In this document: in pieces, positions 47,855-58,334 of the stretch
Numbering within the stretch: the first letter of the stretch is position 1
Layout: every line of letters starts with the position of its first letter
NCBI GenBank assembly: GCA_007570785.1
Contig: ML660201.1
Coordinates: 37,651,656-37,715,655 of the forward strand
Source: Antilocapra americana
Lineage: Eukaryota; Chordata; Mammalia; Artiodactyla; Antilocapridae
Length of the DNA: 64,000 nt
Direction: 5' to 3'
The notes under the pieces: generated by a model
Told to the model about the DNA's origin: nothing
Databases searched by the model: none
What the model saw: only the letters and a program-made list of their open reading frames with translations
Program-made: the position numbers and the translations under genes

Positions 47855-48915
47855 AAGGGGGAGAGATGATAACAGCACAAAGGATGAGCATGGAGTGAGT
47901 TCTTAAGGTGAATCAAGGTCCACAGAATGATCAGGGAAGATGGGAACTGAGAATACAGCTTCAAAAACATTTACGTAGCAGGCTGATTGTGACACCTTTT
48001 GAGAAAACAGATTTAGTAGAGGAATCAAAGCAGCAGCCAGATTATAAGAAGCTAGAGAGAGAGTGGAGCAGAGGCAGTTAGTTTCAATAACTCTGAAAAC
48101 ATGAAGGGCAGATGAGAAAAGTGATTTTGAAATGAGAGCAAAAGTGAGAGAAGAGACACACACATATGCCATGAGGGCTTATATTCAAAGAAGGATGGTT
48201 CTGGGGTCATTTTGTGTCTCAGAATAATGAGACATCGATGGTCAAAATCCAGCTCTCATTCTTGTCTTTCATTCAGTATAAAATATTTTGTCAGGTGCTA
48301 AGGCAAGGTTAATGAGTTAGGCTATCCTCTTGCTCAATAGCTTTGCTAGACAAAAACTTCTGAATGTGACACATGGAGGGGTACATTGAATCCTTCAATC
48401 CTGAGAAGAGTATTTACTCCCTGCTACTTAAAATGTTCAGGAAACAGTATTTTCAAACATTAGGTGGGGGCACAATATTTACCTGTGTGGCTTAGAAGCG
48501 ACTCACTAACACAGTCAGTCACTTGAGTTGTTAATTAATGTTTAATACTTTAATTGCTCACACCTGCAGACATTTCCTCCAATAGGAAAAGAAGATGTAG
48601 TTTCAACCCTGGGTGATTAGAGAGATTTTATCTCCATGAATGTTTAAGTCATCGCTGCTCCTTCTAGTCCCTGGGATTTTGTGAGGTGATGCTGTTTTCC
48701 ACTCATTATATACTGACCAAGAGCTCAAAACAGGGCACATTGATTTGGGATCCAAAGAGAAAAGGCCAATAGTTGAAGCTCTCTCCTTAAGCAGTAGCCA
48801 TTCTGGCTGGGAAGAGAAGGCAAGCATAAAGGAAACAATGAGTATATAAGGATTATGCTCATAAAGTGCTAGCTAGCTGCTGTCAGGAGAGGAGAATACA
48901 AATAAGAGGTAGATG
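47855..48915. other. Unique or very old repeat DNA
   Basis: The first part has L2-like wording. No gene is seen, and the two 74-89-codon minus frames have no recognisable motif. Confidence 0.35.
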
Positions 48916-48919
48916 CTAA

Positions 48920-49135
48920 AAGGGTTAGAGGCAGAACTCAAGATCAGATTTTGAGGGTTCAGATCCTGGCTAATTCACCTACTAGCTCTGTGACATTAGG
49001 CACGCTACTTGAGCTTTTTAAGTCTCTGTTTCTCCATCTGTTTAATATAGTAGTAAAATTGGCTACCACAGAGTTATTGAAAAGGTTAAGTAAACTGATA
49101 TATAAAAAATACTGAATATTGTCTGGCATGTAAAG
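48920..49135 (+). repeat. MIR SINE relic (long)
   Basis: It shows most of the element: 'ggttcagatcctggctaatt', ctagctctgtgacattagg, gtttctccatctgtttaata and the end near attgtctggcatg. Confidence 0.8.
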
Positions 49136-49569
49136 AAGCAGGCATGGACTCGGGTATTCTTGTTTTTGTCTTTGATGGTGGTGGTGTTTTGTGGTTGTTG
49201 GCTTGGTTGGGTTTTTGTTTTGTTATTGAAGTGATATAGACTACACACTGACTAGTCTTTCCTTGCCTCCTGCAGGATGGTGCTTTGGAGTATTAAGTGT
49301 AAATTTCTTTTAAGTTTCCCCCAAGAGCATGGTTCTGGGTTGACCAGATAATTGAGTATAAAATTCAGAAGTGGGGTAAGAAGTGGGCAGCCTGGGGTGA
49401 AAAAGGTATGGGTCAAATGAGAAGAATGCCCAGGGCTTTCTGCTTTAACTTCTTTCATATTCCCCACTGGATACGAACACTGGCTTCGAGGGTATTCATT
49501 CATTCCTTCGGAGTCTACTGATTGAGTCCATTCCAGGCAATCGGCCACCAGGGACCTGCCCTTTCAAGC

Positions 49570-49752
49570 GTAACTCCACTGCCTCCTACCTGAGTGATCT
49601 TGGACAAATTCCTTAACCATTGTGTGCCTTGGTTTCTACTTCTGTAAGAATAGGAATAATTCTCCTTCCTGCCCAGGATTGGGGGTAAGGATTAAGTGTT
49701 GGAAGTGCAGTTGCCAAAGTCCCTGACCCACAGTAATGGAAGCTGTAATATT
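49570..49752 (+). repeat. MIR SINE relic
   Basis: It has ctgagtgatcttggacaaat, ccttaaccattgtgtgcc and ggtttctacttctgtaagaa in MIR order. Confidence 0.75.
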
Positions 49753-49784
49753 TGGCAAATGAAGAACAGTTAAGTGTACCTACT

Positions 49785-49965
49785 GGCTTTGTCATTTGGG
49801 GCAGGTTACTTATCTCAAGTTCCTCATCTTTAAAACAGAATAAAAATAGTACTTACAACATGTTACAAACATGGAGGAAGGTAACATACCTAGAGTCCTT
49901 GAAACAGTGCTTGGGGTTGAAAAAGCTCTGTGCAGTGTGAGCTGTTGCTGCTTTTGCTGCTGTCA
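49785..49965 (+). repeat. MIR SINE relic
   Basis: It has gcaggttacttatctcaag, ttcctcatctttaaaacaga and gaaacagtgcttggggttg. This is the third MIR on the same strand within 1.05 kb. Confidence 0.75.
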
Positions 49966-49969
49966 GTAT

Positions 49970-50800
49970 TAATTACAGTAGAGTGCTAGAAGCGATAGTA
50001 TTTTTAGTTGCAAGGCAGAAAAGAACGAGCTCCATAAAAGATCCCAGCATGTCTTTCTGAGTGCTGAGAGAAATGCAGGGTTATGAGGAATCCAGGTTGA
50101 CTTTGTTTTCCAATGGGATCAAGTTTGTGATCCAGGACTTTGCTTATTTTCCCTGACTGATGAGCCCTGGTCATTGGTATGCAGGCCGTTTCTTTCCTTG
50201 CTCTCATGATGTGTTTTCACTACGTCTTAGGCTAATGTACCCTTTTGTCCCAGTCTCAGCTGCTCTCAGTTAAGTGGCTGGAAACTTGCTTCCTGGAAAA
50301 AGCTCTGTAATCCTGAGCTCTGTGCCAGGAAAGAACAAAGCGGACCCTGCATTTGACTCCTTGTGTTTTCTGACTTAGTGTCACTGGTCTGGATTTGTTT
50401 CAGTTACTGGACCAACAACAGAAGTGTTTATAGAATATGGGCACAGCCCCTAAAGAACAGAAGATGCCTACGATGCTCATCAGACTTTCTGAAGAATGAA
50501 GGCTTAAGAACCAAATGAACCTCTTTGTATTAATATCTTGTTCTGCCATCAGGTTATAGGGGTGGATTTTCAGTCAGGATGACTTTTGCTAGCATCTCCT
50601 TCCACCCAGTTTGGGAGAACTTTGCTTACAAACTCATCATTGTCCTAGAAATGGTTTTGCCTGTGCAGTTAGGGATCTAACACAAGACCAACCAATTTTA
50701 ACCTCTCCTCAATATAGAGGGTCAGTGAAGTCTGACGTTCCTTAGCTGTCTGACCCCTTACCCTGCTCTTCAGAATGGGTCACCCTGAGGAGTGCTGGGC
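49970..50800. other. Unique DNA, no gene seen
   Basis: No named repeat and no convincing frame. Confidence 0.4.
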
Positions 50801-50809
50801 AAACCACTG

Positions 50810-51010
50810 CTGTCTGAAGCCACAGGTTTAAACTATGACATGCATCAAAATTCCCTAAGAGCTTGATTAAAATGCCAAATCTGGGGAAGGTTCCCTTAAG
50901 TCTTGATTCAGTGGTTCTGCATAGTACCTGCCTGCTGCATGGTAGAACCATACTTAAAAGAAATTCTGATGCTGGTGATCCCAGAGCATCCTACCTCAAG
51001 AAACATATTT
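50810..51010. repeat. hAT-Charlie (MER5/MER20-type) relic
   Basis: The succession gacatgcatcaaaattccct, gcttgattaaaatgcc and tcttgattcagtggttctgc, ending attctgatgctggtgatccc, follows the layout of these short DNA transposons. Confidence 0.55.
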
Positions 51011-51014
51011 CCTC

Positions 51015-51465
51015 AGCCCTAACCTACGTGTAGACCTCATCAGCAGTCCCAAGCAATAAGCAGAGTTTTAGAAATGCTCTAGGCTAATGTGACAAAATCC
51101 TGATTTTCTGTGAAAAGGGGATGGATTGCTGCCTGCAGAGCCAGTTTAGGTTGGGAGTAAGGAGGGCTTAGCAAGCATCTGTATGTTGATGCCTTCTGCT
51201 TCAGCCAAAAAACTCAATTCTCACTTTATTTTTTTAATGTTTCTAGCATCCATTTTCATCATTGATGTAGTTCAAATAAGAAAATTTCAAAAGATTCTGA
51301 TATTCTAGGCTCTGGGAATACCCAGGAGAATAGGACAGACAGGTTCCCTTCTCTCATGGAGCTTGTATGATAGTCTGCAGACCAACAAACTAGTAGGCAG
51401 ATGCTTATACAAGAGTGCAAGACTTTGGTTAGTGCTAAGAAAAATCTCACAGTTTGGGACATAAA
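51015..51465. other. Unique DNA with L2-like trace
   Basis: The part 51290-51425 (cttctctcatggagcttgta and around) resembles the old L2-like family. No gene. Confidence 0.35.
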
Positions 51466-51468
51466 ACA

Positions 51469-51549
51469 CTGGGTTGGCCAAAAAGTTCACTTGAGTTTTT
51501 CCTTATGGTGTTAGTGGGAAACTTGGGTGAACTTTTCGGTCAACTCAAT
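51469..51549. mobile_element. Mariner-derived hairpin, miR-2284/2285-like
   Basis: An ~80-base near-palindrome. The left arm is gggttggccaaaaagttcac followed by ttgagttttt; the right arm is gtgaacttttcggtcaactc preceded by gggaaacttg. The arms pair over about 30 bases with few mismatches, mostly G:U-compatible, leaving a loop of about 15 bases near 51502-51516. Bovine miRNAs of the miR-2284/2285 family come from such mariner-type repeats and have a similar aaaagttcg/gggttttt core (from memory). The element is structurally able to form a pre-miRNA-like stem on either strand. Transcription or processing cannot be judged here. Confidence 0.75.
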
Positions 51550-51604
51550 GTATAGAAGAGACACATTATATGTAGGTTGGTTGGGTAGAGACTTCTTCCA
51601 GGGA

Positions 51605-51630
51605 TTCTAAAAATAAATAAATAAATAAAC
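51605..51630. repeat. (ATAA)n simple repeat
   Basis: Short run aaataaataaataaataaac. Confidence 0.8.
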
Positions 51631-51789
51631 TGCAATTGGAAGGGTAAATAGCAGTCACACAGGCCAGGGGTGGAGCCAGAATAATGGCGGTGAAAGGAAG
51701 AACTAACACAAAGTCTCAGAAGTAGATAAATGCATGTCATAATAAAGGGATGAAGAGGCTGCTACAAAAGGTTGTGCTGCCATGTGCCA

Positions 51790-51889
51790 GCCATGTGTAT
51801 AATTTTAATTTTTCTGGTAGCTACAAATTCTAGTTTTATTGAACTGAGTATATGCAGAATATTATCATGCAACTTATAGTCAGTGTTCA
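51790..51889 (+). repeat. hAT-Charlie (MER3-like) relic, left part
   Basis: The strings attttaatttttctggtagc and gcagaatattatcatgcaac match the middle of a Charlie-type element whose remainder follows the BovB at about 53146. The BovB therefore landed inside it. Confidence 0.55.
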
Positions 51890-53145
51890 GCTCAGTTCAA
51901 TTGCTCAGTCTTGTCTGACTCTTTGCAACCCCGTGAACCACAGCATGCCAGGCCTCCCTGTCCATCACCAAATCCCGGAGTCCACCCAAACCCATGTCCA
52001 TTGAGTTGGTGATGCCATCCAACCATATCATCCTCTGTCGTCCCCTTCTCCTCCTGCCTTCAATCTTTCCCAGCATCAGAGTCTTTTCCAATGAGTCATC
52101 TCTTTGCATCAGGTAGCCAAGCTATTGGAGTTTCAACTTCATCTTCCAATGAACACCCAGGACTGATCTCCTTTAGGATGGACTGGTTGGATCTCTTTGC
52201 AGTCCAAGAGACTCTCAAGAGTCTTCTCCAACACCACACTTCAAAAGCATCAGTTCTTCAGTGCTCAGCTTTCTTCACCATCCAACTCTCACATCCAGAC
52301 ATGACTACTGGAAAAACCATACCCTTGACTAAATGGACCTTTGTTGGCAAAGTAATGTCTCTGCTTTTTAATATGCTATCTAGGTTGATCATAACTTTCC
52401 TTCCAAGGAGTAAGTGTCTTTTAATTTCATGGCTGCAATCACCATCTTCAGTGATTTTGGAGCCCCCCAAAATAAAGTCAACCACTGTTTCTGCTGTTTC
52501 CCCATCTATTTCCCATGAAGTGATGAGACCAGATGCCATGATCTTAGTTTTCTGAATGTTGAGCTTTAAGCCAATTTTTTCACTTTCCTCTTTCACTTTC
52601 ATCAAGAGGCTCTTTACTTCTTGCCATAAAGGTGGTGTCATCTGCATATTTGAAGTTATTGCTGTTTATCCTGGCAATGTTGATTCCAGCTTGTGCTTCT
52701 TCCAGCCCAGCATTTCTTATGATGTACTCTGCATATAAGTTAAATAAGCAGGGTGACAATATACATCCTTGACATACTCCTTTTCCTATTTGGAACCAGT
52801 CTGTTGTTCCATGTCCAGTTCTAACTGTTGCTTCCTGACCTGCATACAGGTTTCTCAAGAGGCAGGTCAGATAGTCTGGTATTCCCATCTCTTTCAGAAT
52901 TTTACACAGTTTATCATGAACCACATAGTCAAAGGCTTTGGCATAGTCAATAAAGCAGAAATAGATATTTTTCTGGAACTCTCTTGCTTTTTCAATGATC
53001 CAGCAGATGTTGGCAGTTTGATCTCTGGTTCCTCTGCCTTTTCTAAATCCAACTTGAACATCTGGAAGTTCACGGTTCATGTATTGCTGAATCCTGGCTT
53101 GGAGAATTTTGAGCATTACTTTACTAGTGTGTGAGATGTAAAAAA
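51890..53145 (-). mobile_element. BovB LINE, 5'-truncated, RT part preserved
   Basis: About 1.25 kb of the 3' part of BovB, antisense to the window, with its tail (ctcagttcaattgctcag) at the left. The minus-strand frame at 52580-53116 (178 codons) carries the RTE-type reverse transcriptase. It has a finger/palm stretch with CFIDYAKAFDYV (catalytic aspartate region), the QGCILSPCLFNLYAEYI motif and the catalytic FKYADD box. The next frame (52258-52647, 129 codons) continues with KLNIQKTKIMASGLITSW, shifted by a small deletion just after the YADD box. The endonuclease domain and 5' end are absent. Mutations break the frame, so the copy is dead, but it is better preserved than the one at 3914. 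Confidence 0.95.
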
Positions 53146-53305
53146 CTATTAATGGGATTCTTTGACATTCTGTTTTTCTTGTACTAAGGCTATGGACTGT
53201 GGTTTGTTTGCTTGACTTCTAGCACATTTCAATTTGGACTCAATTCAAATGCTCAGTAACCAGATGTGGCTAGTGGCTACTCCAGTGGACAGGGAAGAAC
53301 ATGAG
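53146..53305 (+). repeat. hAT-Charlie (MER3-like) relic, right part
   Basis: It resumes with aaaaactattaatgggattc and cttctagcacatttcaattt, and ends 'agatgtggctagtggctact', the typical near-terminal string of this family. Confidence 0.65.
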
Positions 53306-53309
53306 CAGA

Positions 53310-55195
53310 CAAGAAGAGCGTAGACAGGTTGAAATTAGAAATTGAGATGAGAGCAGAAGCCTACCCAGAGTTCAATGAGAGAATTATAAAGCAAGGCCCA
53401 GAAAAAAAGCCAGTTGGTGAAGGAGAATGAGTCTTCATGTTGTTATATGGGTGGACCTACAGGAATCACTTTGCTTCTCTGTCCAGGAAATAGCGCACAA
53501 CAGCCAGTTTTAGCCAAAGCCTTTGCAAGTAAGAACAATGCCTTCTAACTATCTCAAAGAAAAGTTTAAAGAAATTTACTTTAAAAGCCCACAGATTACA
53601 ATCAGGGAGGAACACTCATGAAACCCTGCTCCCATTCCTTCTGTCTCACTGGGACTCTGTGGTTATGTTATGTGGAGGTGCCCTATCTCTTGGCCTGCGC
53701 TGACCTCCCTTGCTTGCATCTCACCCCCAAACACAGCTGAGCAGCAGGACCCACTGCCACCATCCTGGAAATATCTGAACACTAGCCTCTAAGAATCATA
53801 ACTTAAGGCCCCAAGTCATTATTGGCCTTCTCTGATCCACCTGTTGTGGGACTCCAGGGCACACATACCAATTGGGTGCCTCCAGCTGCTTCTAGTATCA
53901 GGTAACTTCATCTTAATGATGAGAGCTATGGAGTGGTTGTGACCTTGGTTCATTTCATTTCATCGTTCAATAGGAGTCTGGCACTATCCTGAAGGTACTC
54001 AGTTAGTATGTGCTGAAAAAACTAGAGGGTTAAATAGCAACTCCACTGGGCACCAAAAACATACACGTGCTGTTAGAAGGTATTGATACCATGGCTGGTA
54101 ATGTGGAGACAGGCACCGTCCATGCCTCCATGATAATTTCTTGGATTAACTGCTTCAAAACAGTTGGAAAGCTTTTAAAATGATGGATGTCACATCTTCT
54201 CCTATCTTTGTCAGAACTTAAAGTTGAGGTTGGGCTGCAGAGCCCCTCCCAGTTGATTCTGCCCTCAATGCCATTAACAGGGACACCAAGCTGTCACCAT
54301 CAGGATGGTCAGTACCCTGTAGAGTTGGGGGGAGGGAGCATGAGAAATCATGGAAGCTTGTAGCTCAGAATGCTCCCTGGAAGAGGTGACATCTCAGCTG
54401 TAAACTAGAGGACAAGGATAGGTTGGGTGAGTAGAGAGCAGAGAGAAACTTGTGCCAGGCAGTAGAAGGTTTTTATATCATAAATTTATGTTTCCTTGCT
54501 CCCGCATTATAACCATCCCTTTCCTGGGATGCCGTGTATGTGAAAGTGTTTGGAAAGGTAGAAAGCCCTCTACGAATGTAAAGTGTTATTATTTTATGGA
54601 TTCTCTTTGAGGGAACCTAGGTTGATTGATGGGTGAGGTGATGAATATTTGATGGGCAGGGAATGAGCTGTGCGGCAGAGAACGTCTCTGAGAAGGAACT
54701 TGAGCGGAATCACAGCATACCTCTCCGTCAGTCACGGGGCCCAGGATGTTGTGCTTAATTATTTAATAGGAAAATAATAGTTAATCTGAAAATCTCTCTC
54801 CAGTACATATACCTCTTTAACTGGCTTGGATTAAAGCTCCAAAAGGGCAGGCTCCAAAAGACCTGGCCTGCTTTTTTCTTGGACCTCCAGTGCCTGGAGC
54901 ATGTTTGACCAGTGTATGTGCTCCATGCACACAGCTGTCAGGAGGGGTCACGGAAGTGGAAAGGTAACGTGAGGCATGTTATCTTGAAACAACATGTTGT
55001 CTTGTCCTAAATTTTAATTGTTGAGGCTAAACTCCACATAAACTCCCCTGGCTCTAGTTTGCTGTCATTTTGTACTATTTTTTCCCTAATGCAATGGACA
55101 CATAAATACTTAGCATTACCAAAAAAAAAAAAATAGAGGTGTATTTCAAATTTTGTAATACAGGCCATAAAATTCCTCTATTTATCTGTCTCTCC
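53310..55195. other. Unique DNA with L2 traces, no gene
   Basis: L2-like wording occurs at 54330-54460 and an L2 3' trace at about 54825-54930 (cttggacctccagtgcctgg). An A13 run lies near 55119. No convincing frame. Confidence 0.4.
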
Positions 55196-55199
55196 CCAG

Positions 55200-55572
55200 A
55201 AGTTACCACTGTCAGAAGACTACCCTGCATCCTGTATCCTTCTAGACTCTATTCTGTTCCTTAACATCTTTTCATGTACAACATACAGAATTTAAGAAAT
55301 ATCCTGACAGGATTACACTATTCGTACTGTTCTGTTTTTGTTTTTGTCTGAAGAGTAAGTTTTGGAGCTGTATCCTTGGGAGGGAATTTATAAAGCTACA
55401 CATTCATTTCAGTGACTTCATAGGATTTCTTGTATGAAAGTACCATCATTTATTTAGTGACTCCTCTGTTTTAGTAATTTATTTACAGTGTTTGCATGAA
55501 CATCCTTATACATATATTTCATGCACATTAATGTATTTATTTGGCATAGATTCTTAGGACTTCTGAATTTTT
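55200..55572 (-). repeat. Old L1M-type antisense fragment
   Basis: AT-rich sequence with ccagaagttaccactgtcag, acatcttttcatgtacaaca and 'catgaacatccttatacata', resembling the antisense 3' part of old L1. The younger L1 follows directly. Confidence 0.5.
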
Positions 55573-56664
55573 TTTTNNNNNNNNNNNNNNNNNNNNNNNN
55601 NNNNNNNNNNNNNNNNNNNNNNNNNNNNNNNNNNNNNNNNNNNNNNNNNNNNNNNNNNNNNNNNNNNNNNNNNNNNCGAGCATCAATCCTGGGCTGGCGA
55701 TTGATTAGACATATGATAATTAAAATGTTTCAATGCCCTTCTCCCATATCACCCCACCCTTACCCTCATCCACAAAGTCCACGTGTCTATTCTATACATC
55801 TGCGTTCCTTTTGCTGTCTCGCATGTTGGGTTCTCCTTACCGTCTTTCTAAATTCCATATATATGCGTTAATATACTGTATTGTTGTTTTTGCTTCTGGC
55901 TTACTTCACTCTGGATAATGGGCTCCAGTTTCGTCCATCTGAGTAGAATTGCTTCAAATGAATTTTTTTTTAATGCTGAGTAATATTCCATTGTGTATAT
56001 GTACCACAGCTTTCTTATCCATTCATCAGTTGATGGGCATCTAGGTTGCTTCCATGTCCTGGCTATTGTAAACAATGCAGCGATGAACATCGGGGTACAT
56101 GTGGCTCTTTCAATTCTGGTTTCCTCGGTGTATATGCCCAGCAGTGGGATTGCTGGGTCATATGGCAGGACTATTGGCAGCTTTTTAAGGAACCTCCACA
56201 CTGTTTTCCATAGTGGCTGTACTAGTTTGCATTCCCACCAACAGTGTAAGAGGGTTCCCTTTTCTCCACATCCTCTCCAGCATTTATTGCTTGTAGACTT
56301 TTGGATGGCAGAATAAACAAATGGGACCTAATAAAAATTAAAAGCTTTTGCACAACAAAGGAAACTATAAGCAAGGTGAAAAGACAGCCTTCAGAATGGG
56401 AGAAAATAATAGCCAATGAAGCAACGGACAAACAATTAATCTCAAAAATATACAAGCAACTCCTGCAGCTCCATTCTAGAAAAATAAACAACCCAATTAA
56501 AAAGTGGGCCAAAGAACTTAACAGACATTTCTCCAAAGAAGATATAAAAATGGCTAACAAACACATGAAAAGATGTTCAACATCACTCATTATCAGAGAA
56601 ATGCAAATCAAAACCACAATGAGGTATCACTTTACACCAGTCAGAATGGCTGCCATCCAAAAAA
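55567..56664 (-). mobile_element. Young L1 with 5' inversion, interrupted by gap
   Basis: Poly(T) at 55567-55576 (the element's poly(A) end) leads into an assembly gap. After it come antisense 3' UTR (55677-55850) and the antisense end of ORF2. The minus-strand frame 55848-56201 gives 117 residues with the L1 C-terminal signature [14 protein letters not shown] and YYSALKKN. From about 56313 to 56664 the orientation flips to plus: the 128-codon frame 56301-56687 is the ORF2 stretch immediately upstream ([35 protein letters not shown]). The two pieces meet at the same L1 position and share ctgccatccaaaa. This is the expected product of twin priming. No reverse transcriptase domain or ORF1 is present, so it is not mobile. 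Confidence 0.93.
55577..55676. other. Assembly gap (100 N)
   Basis: Exactly 100 unknown bases, a common placeholder for a gap of unknown size. It lies in the L1 3' untranslated region, next to poly(T). Confidence 0.98.
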
Positions 56665-56667
56665 TTG

Positions 56668-56819
56668 TTTTTATTTGTCTGTGCTGAGTCCTTGTTGTGG
56701 CACGCAGGGTCCTTTTTGAGTCATGTGGACTCTTGGTTGCAGCATATAGGATCAGTTCACTGACCAGGGATCAAACCTGGGAACATGGAACCTGAACCAC
56801 TAGCACCAGAGAGGCCCCT
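56668..56819 (-). mobile_element. CHR-type SINE, partial
   Basis: It runs tttttatttgtctgtgctga, then ggttgcagcatataggatca, 'gaccagggatcaaacctggg' and agcaccagagaggcccc (tRNA-like head). The middle of the element is deleted. Confidence 0.75.
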
Positions 56820-56821
56820 CA

Positions 56822-58095
56822 TTTGAAAATTTAATTGAGAAATATAAATGTACTGTGGAATCATGTACTTCATGTACACAGTAAACAGTTGGTTTCTAAA
56901 CTAAAGAATGAAATGGTTTGGAAGATGAAACAGTTTGTGCCCTTTACACAAGGCAACACTGTAGACCCAAGGGTATGCTGCCCCTACATGCACATGGAGT
57001 TCCCATCACTCCCCAGTTCTTCACAGAATAATTAGGGCAATAGTGCCCTGCGCTTGAATAGTGCATGACCCACACAACCGCATGGAACCACCTTGTTGTC
57101 TGGAGTTCTCCATGGTGTGTCTTCCCCTGTTCTCAAGATCTACAGTTCACCATTGGGTGTTTGGATGAAGAGATGGGATCAGTTAAACTGTGCTGTTGAG
57201 AAAAATTAGCAAAGTACCTTCCATGAAAGCAGATAGCATTTTAAGCATAAAAATAGACATTGAAAGCTGTTGATAAATGTTTTGTTGAATGAACAAATGA
57301 CTGAAACTAAACTCATGACTCCTCAGTCCCTTTTCTATATCAACAAATGCCTCTCGGAGCGTGGGCCTGAACTTGTTGCCACTGTAAGCATGTTGGCATG
57401 ACTGTGCTGGTTTAATTGGTACATTCATCTAGATAACAAGCTCTAACCTGGTGTTTAATGTTGGAAGGGACCTGTCGGCTAGAAGCCTATAACACAGGAG
57501 CCTTACAGGAGCCTTCATGTGGAGTAAAAATAAAAAGTGAAGAGTTGCTGTACAAGTGATATTCGCGAGATACAAGGTCTTCCCAGATCAATATCCACCA
57601 AACAACAAAGGCAATTGATAAGTCGTGATGAGCCAGACAGTACCTGTGGGCTCTCTTGACAAATGTGACGAGCAAGTCCTTCACATTTTACATCATGTAA
57701 CGAAGAGAGCAAAGAAGAGAGGTTTCTTTTACTTTGCCCGCTTAAATCAGAGTATGGAGTTTTGACTGCCCAACTATTTTAGTTAAGATTATCTATCTTT
57801 AGAAAAAAACATTCATCCATAGTGAGTATTCCTGCCATGTGCATGTGTATGCTTATTCATTCATTCAACTCATTTATAGAGAGGCTGCTATGTAGCTGCC
57901 ATATGCTAAGCCTTAGTATATACTTTCATGTCTGTATAGCAAAATGTGCCTATAAGTACCCTTGTGTAAGGTATTTTCCCTCACATAAATCTATCTTTGC
58001 CATTAAACTTTAGTACTCAGTTTCCTGATCAGATGAGTAGAGACTCAAAGTCATGAACTGTTTTATGCCAGGGTTGGGCACTTTTAGCCTTGGGT
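56822..58095. other. Unique DNA, no gene recognised
   Basis: The first 200 bases may be old L1M (ttgagaaatataaatgtact). At 57487-57712 three minus-strand frames of about 65 codons overlap, without a recognisable motif. Confidence 0.4.
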
Positions 58096-58103
58096 CTTTT
58101 CTT

Positions 58104-58322
58104 GGTGGTGGTGGTGGTTTAGTCACTAAGTCATGTCTGACTCTTGCAACTCCATGGACTGTACCCTGCCAGGGTTTTCTTTCCAGGGACTTTCGTAGGC
58201 ACAAATACTGCAGTGGGTTGCCTTTTCCTTTTCCAGGGGATCTTCTCAACCCAGTGATCAAACCTGGGTCTCCTGCATTGCAGGCGGATTCTTTACCAAC
58301 TGAGCCACCAGGGAAGCCTGGC
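58104..58322 (-). mobile_element. Bov-tA SINE with GGT tail and TSD
   Basis: (GGT)5 at the left is the element's 3' tail. The tRNA-like head is at the right (ctgagccaccagggaagcct). The 9-bp tcttttctt flanks it (58095-58103 and 58323-58331). Confidence 0.93.
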
Positions 58323-58334
58323 TCTTTTCTTAAG

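Noticed and set aside
55521..55871. 116-codon frame
   Set aside because: It reads through the 100-N gap and has no meaning as a protein.
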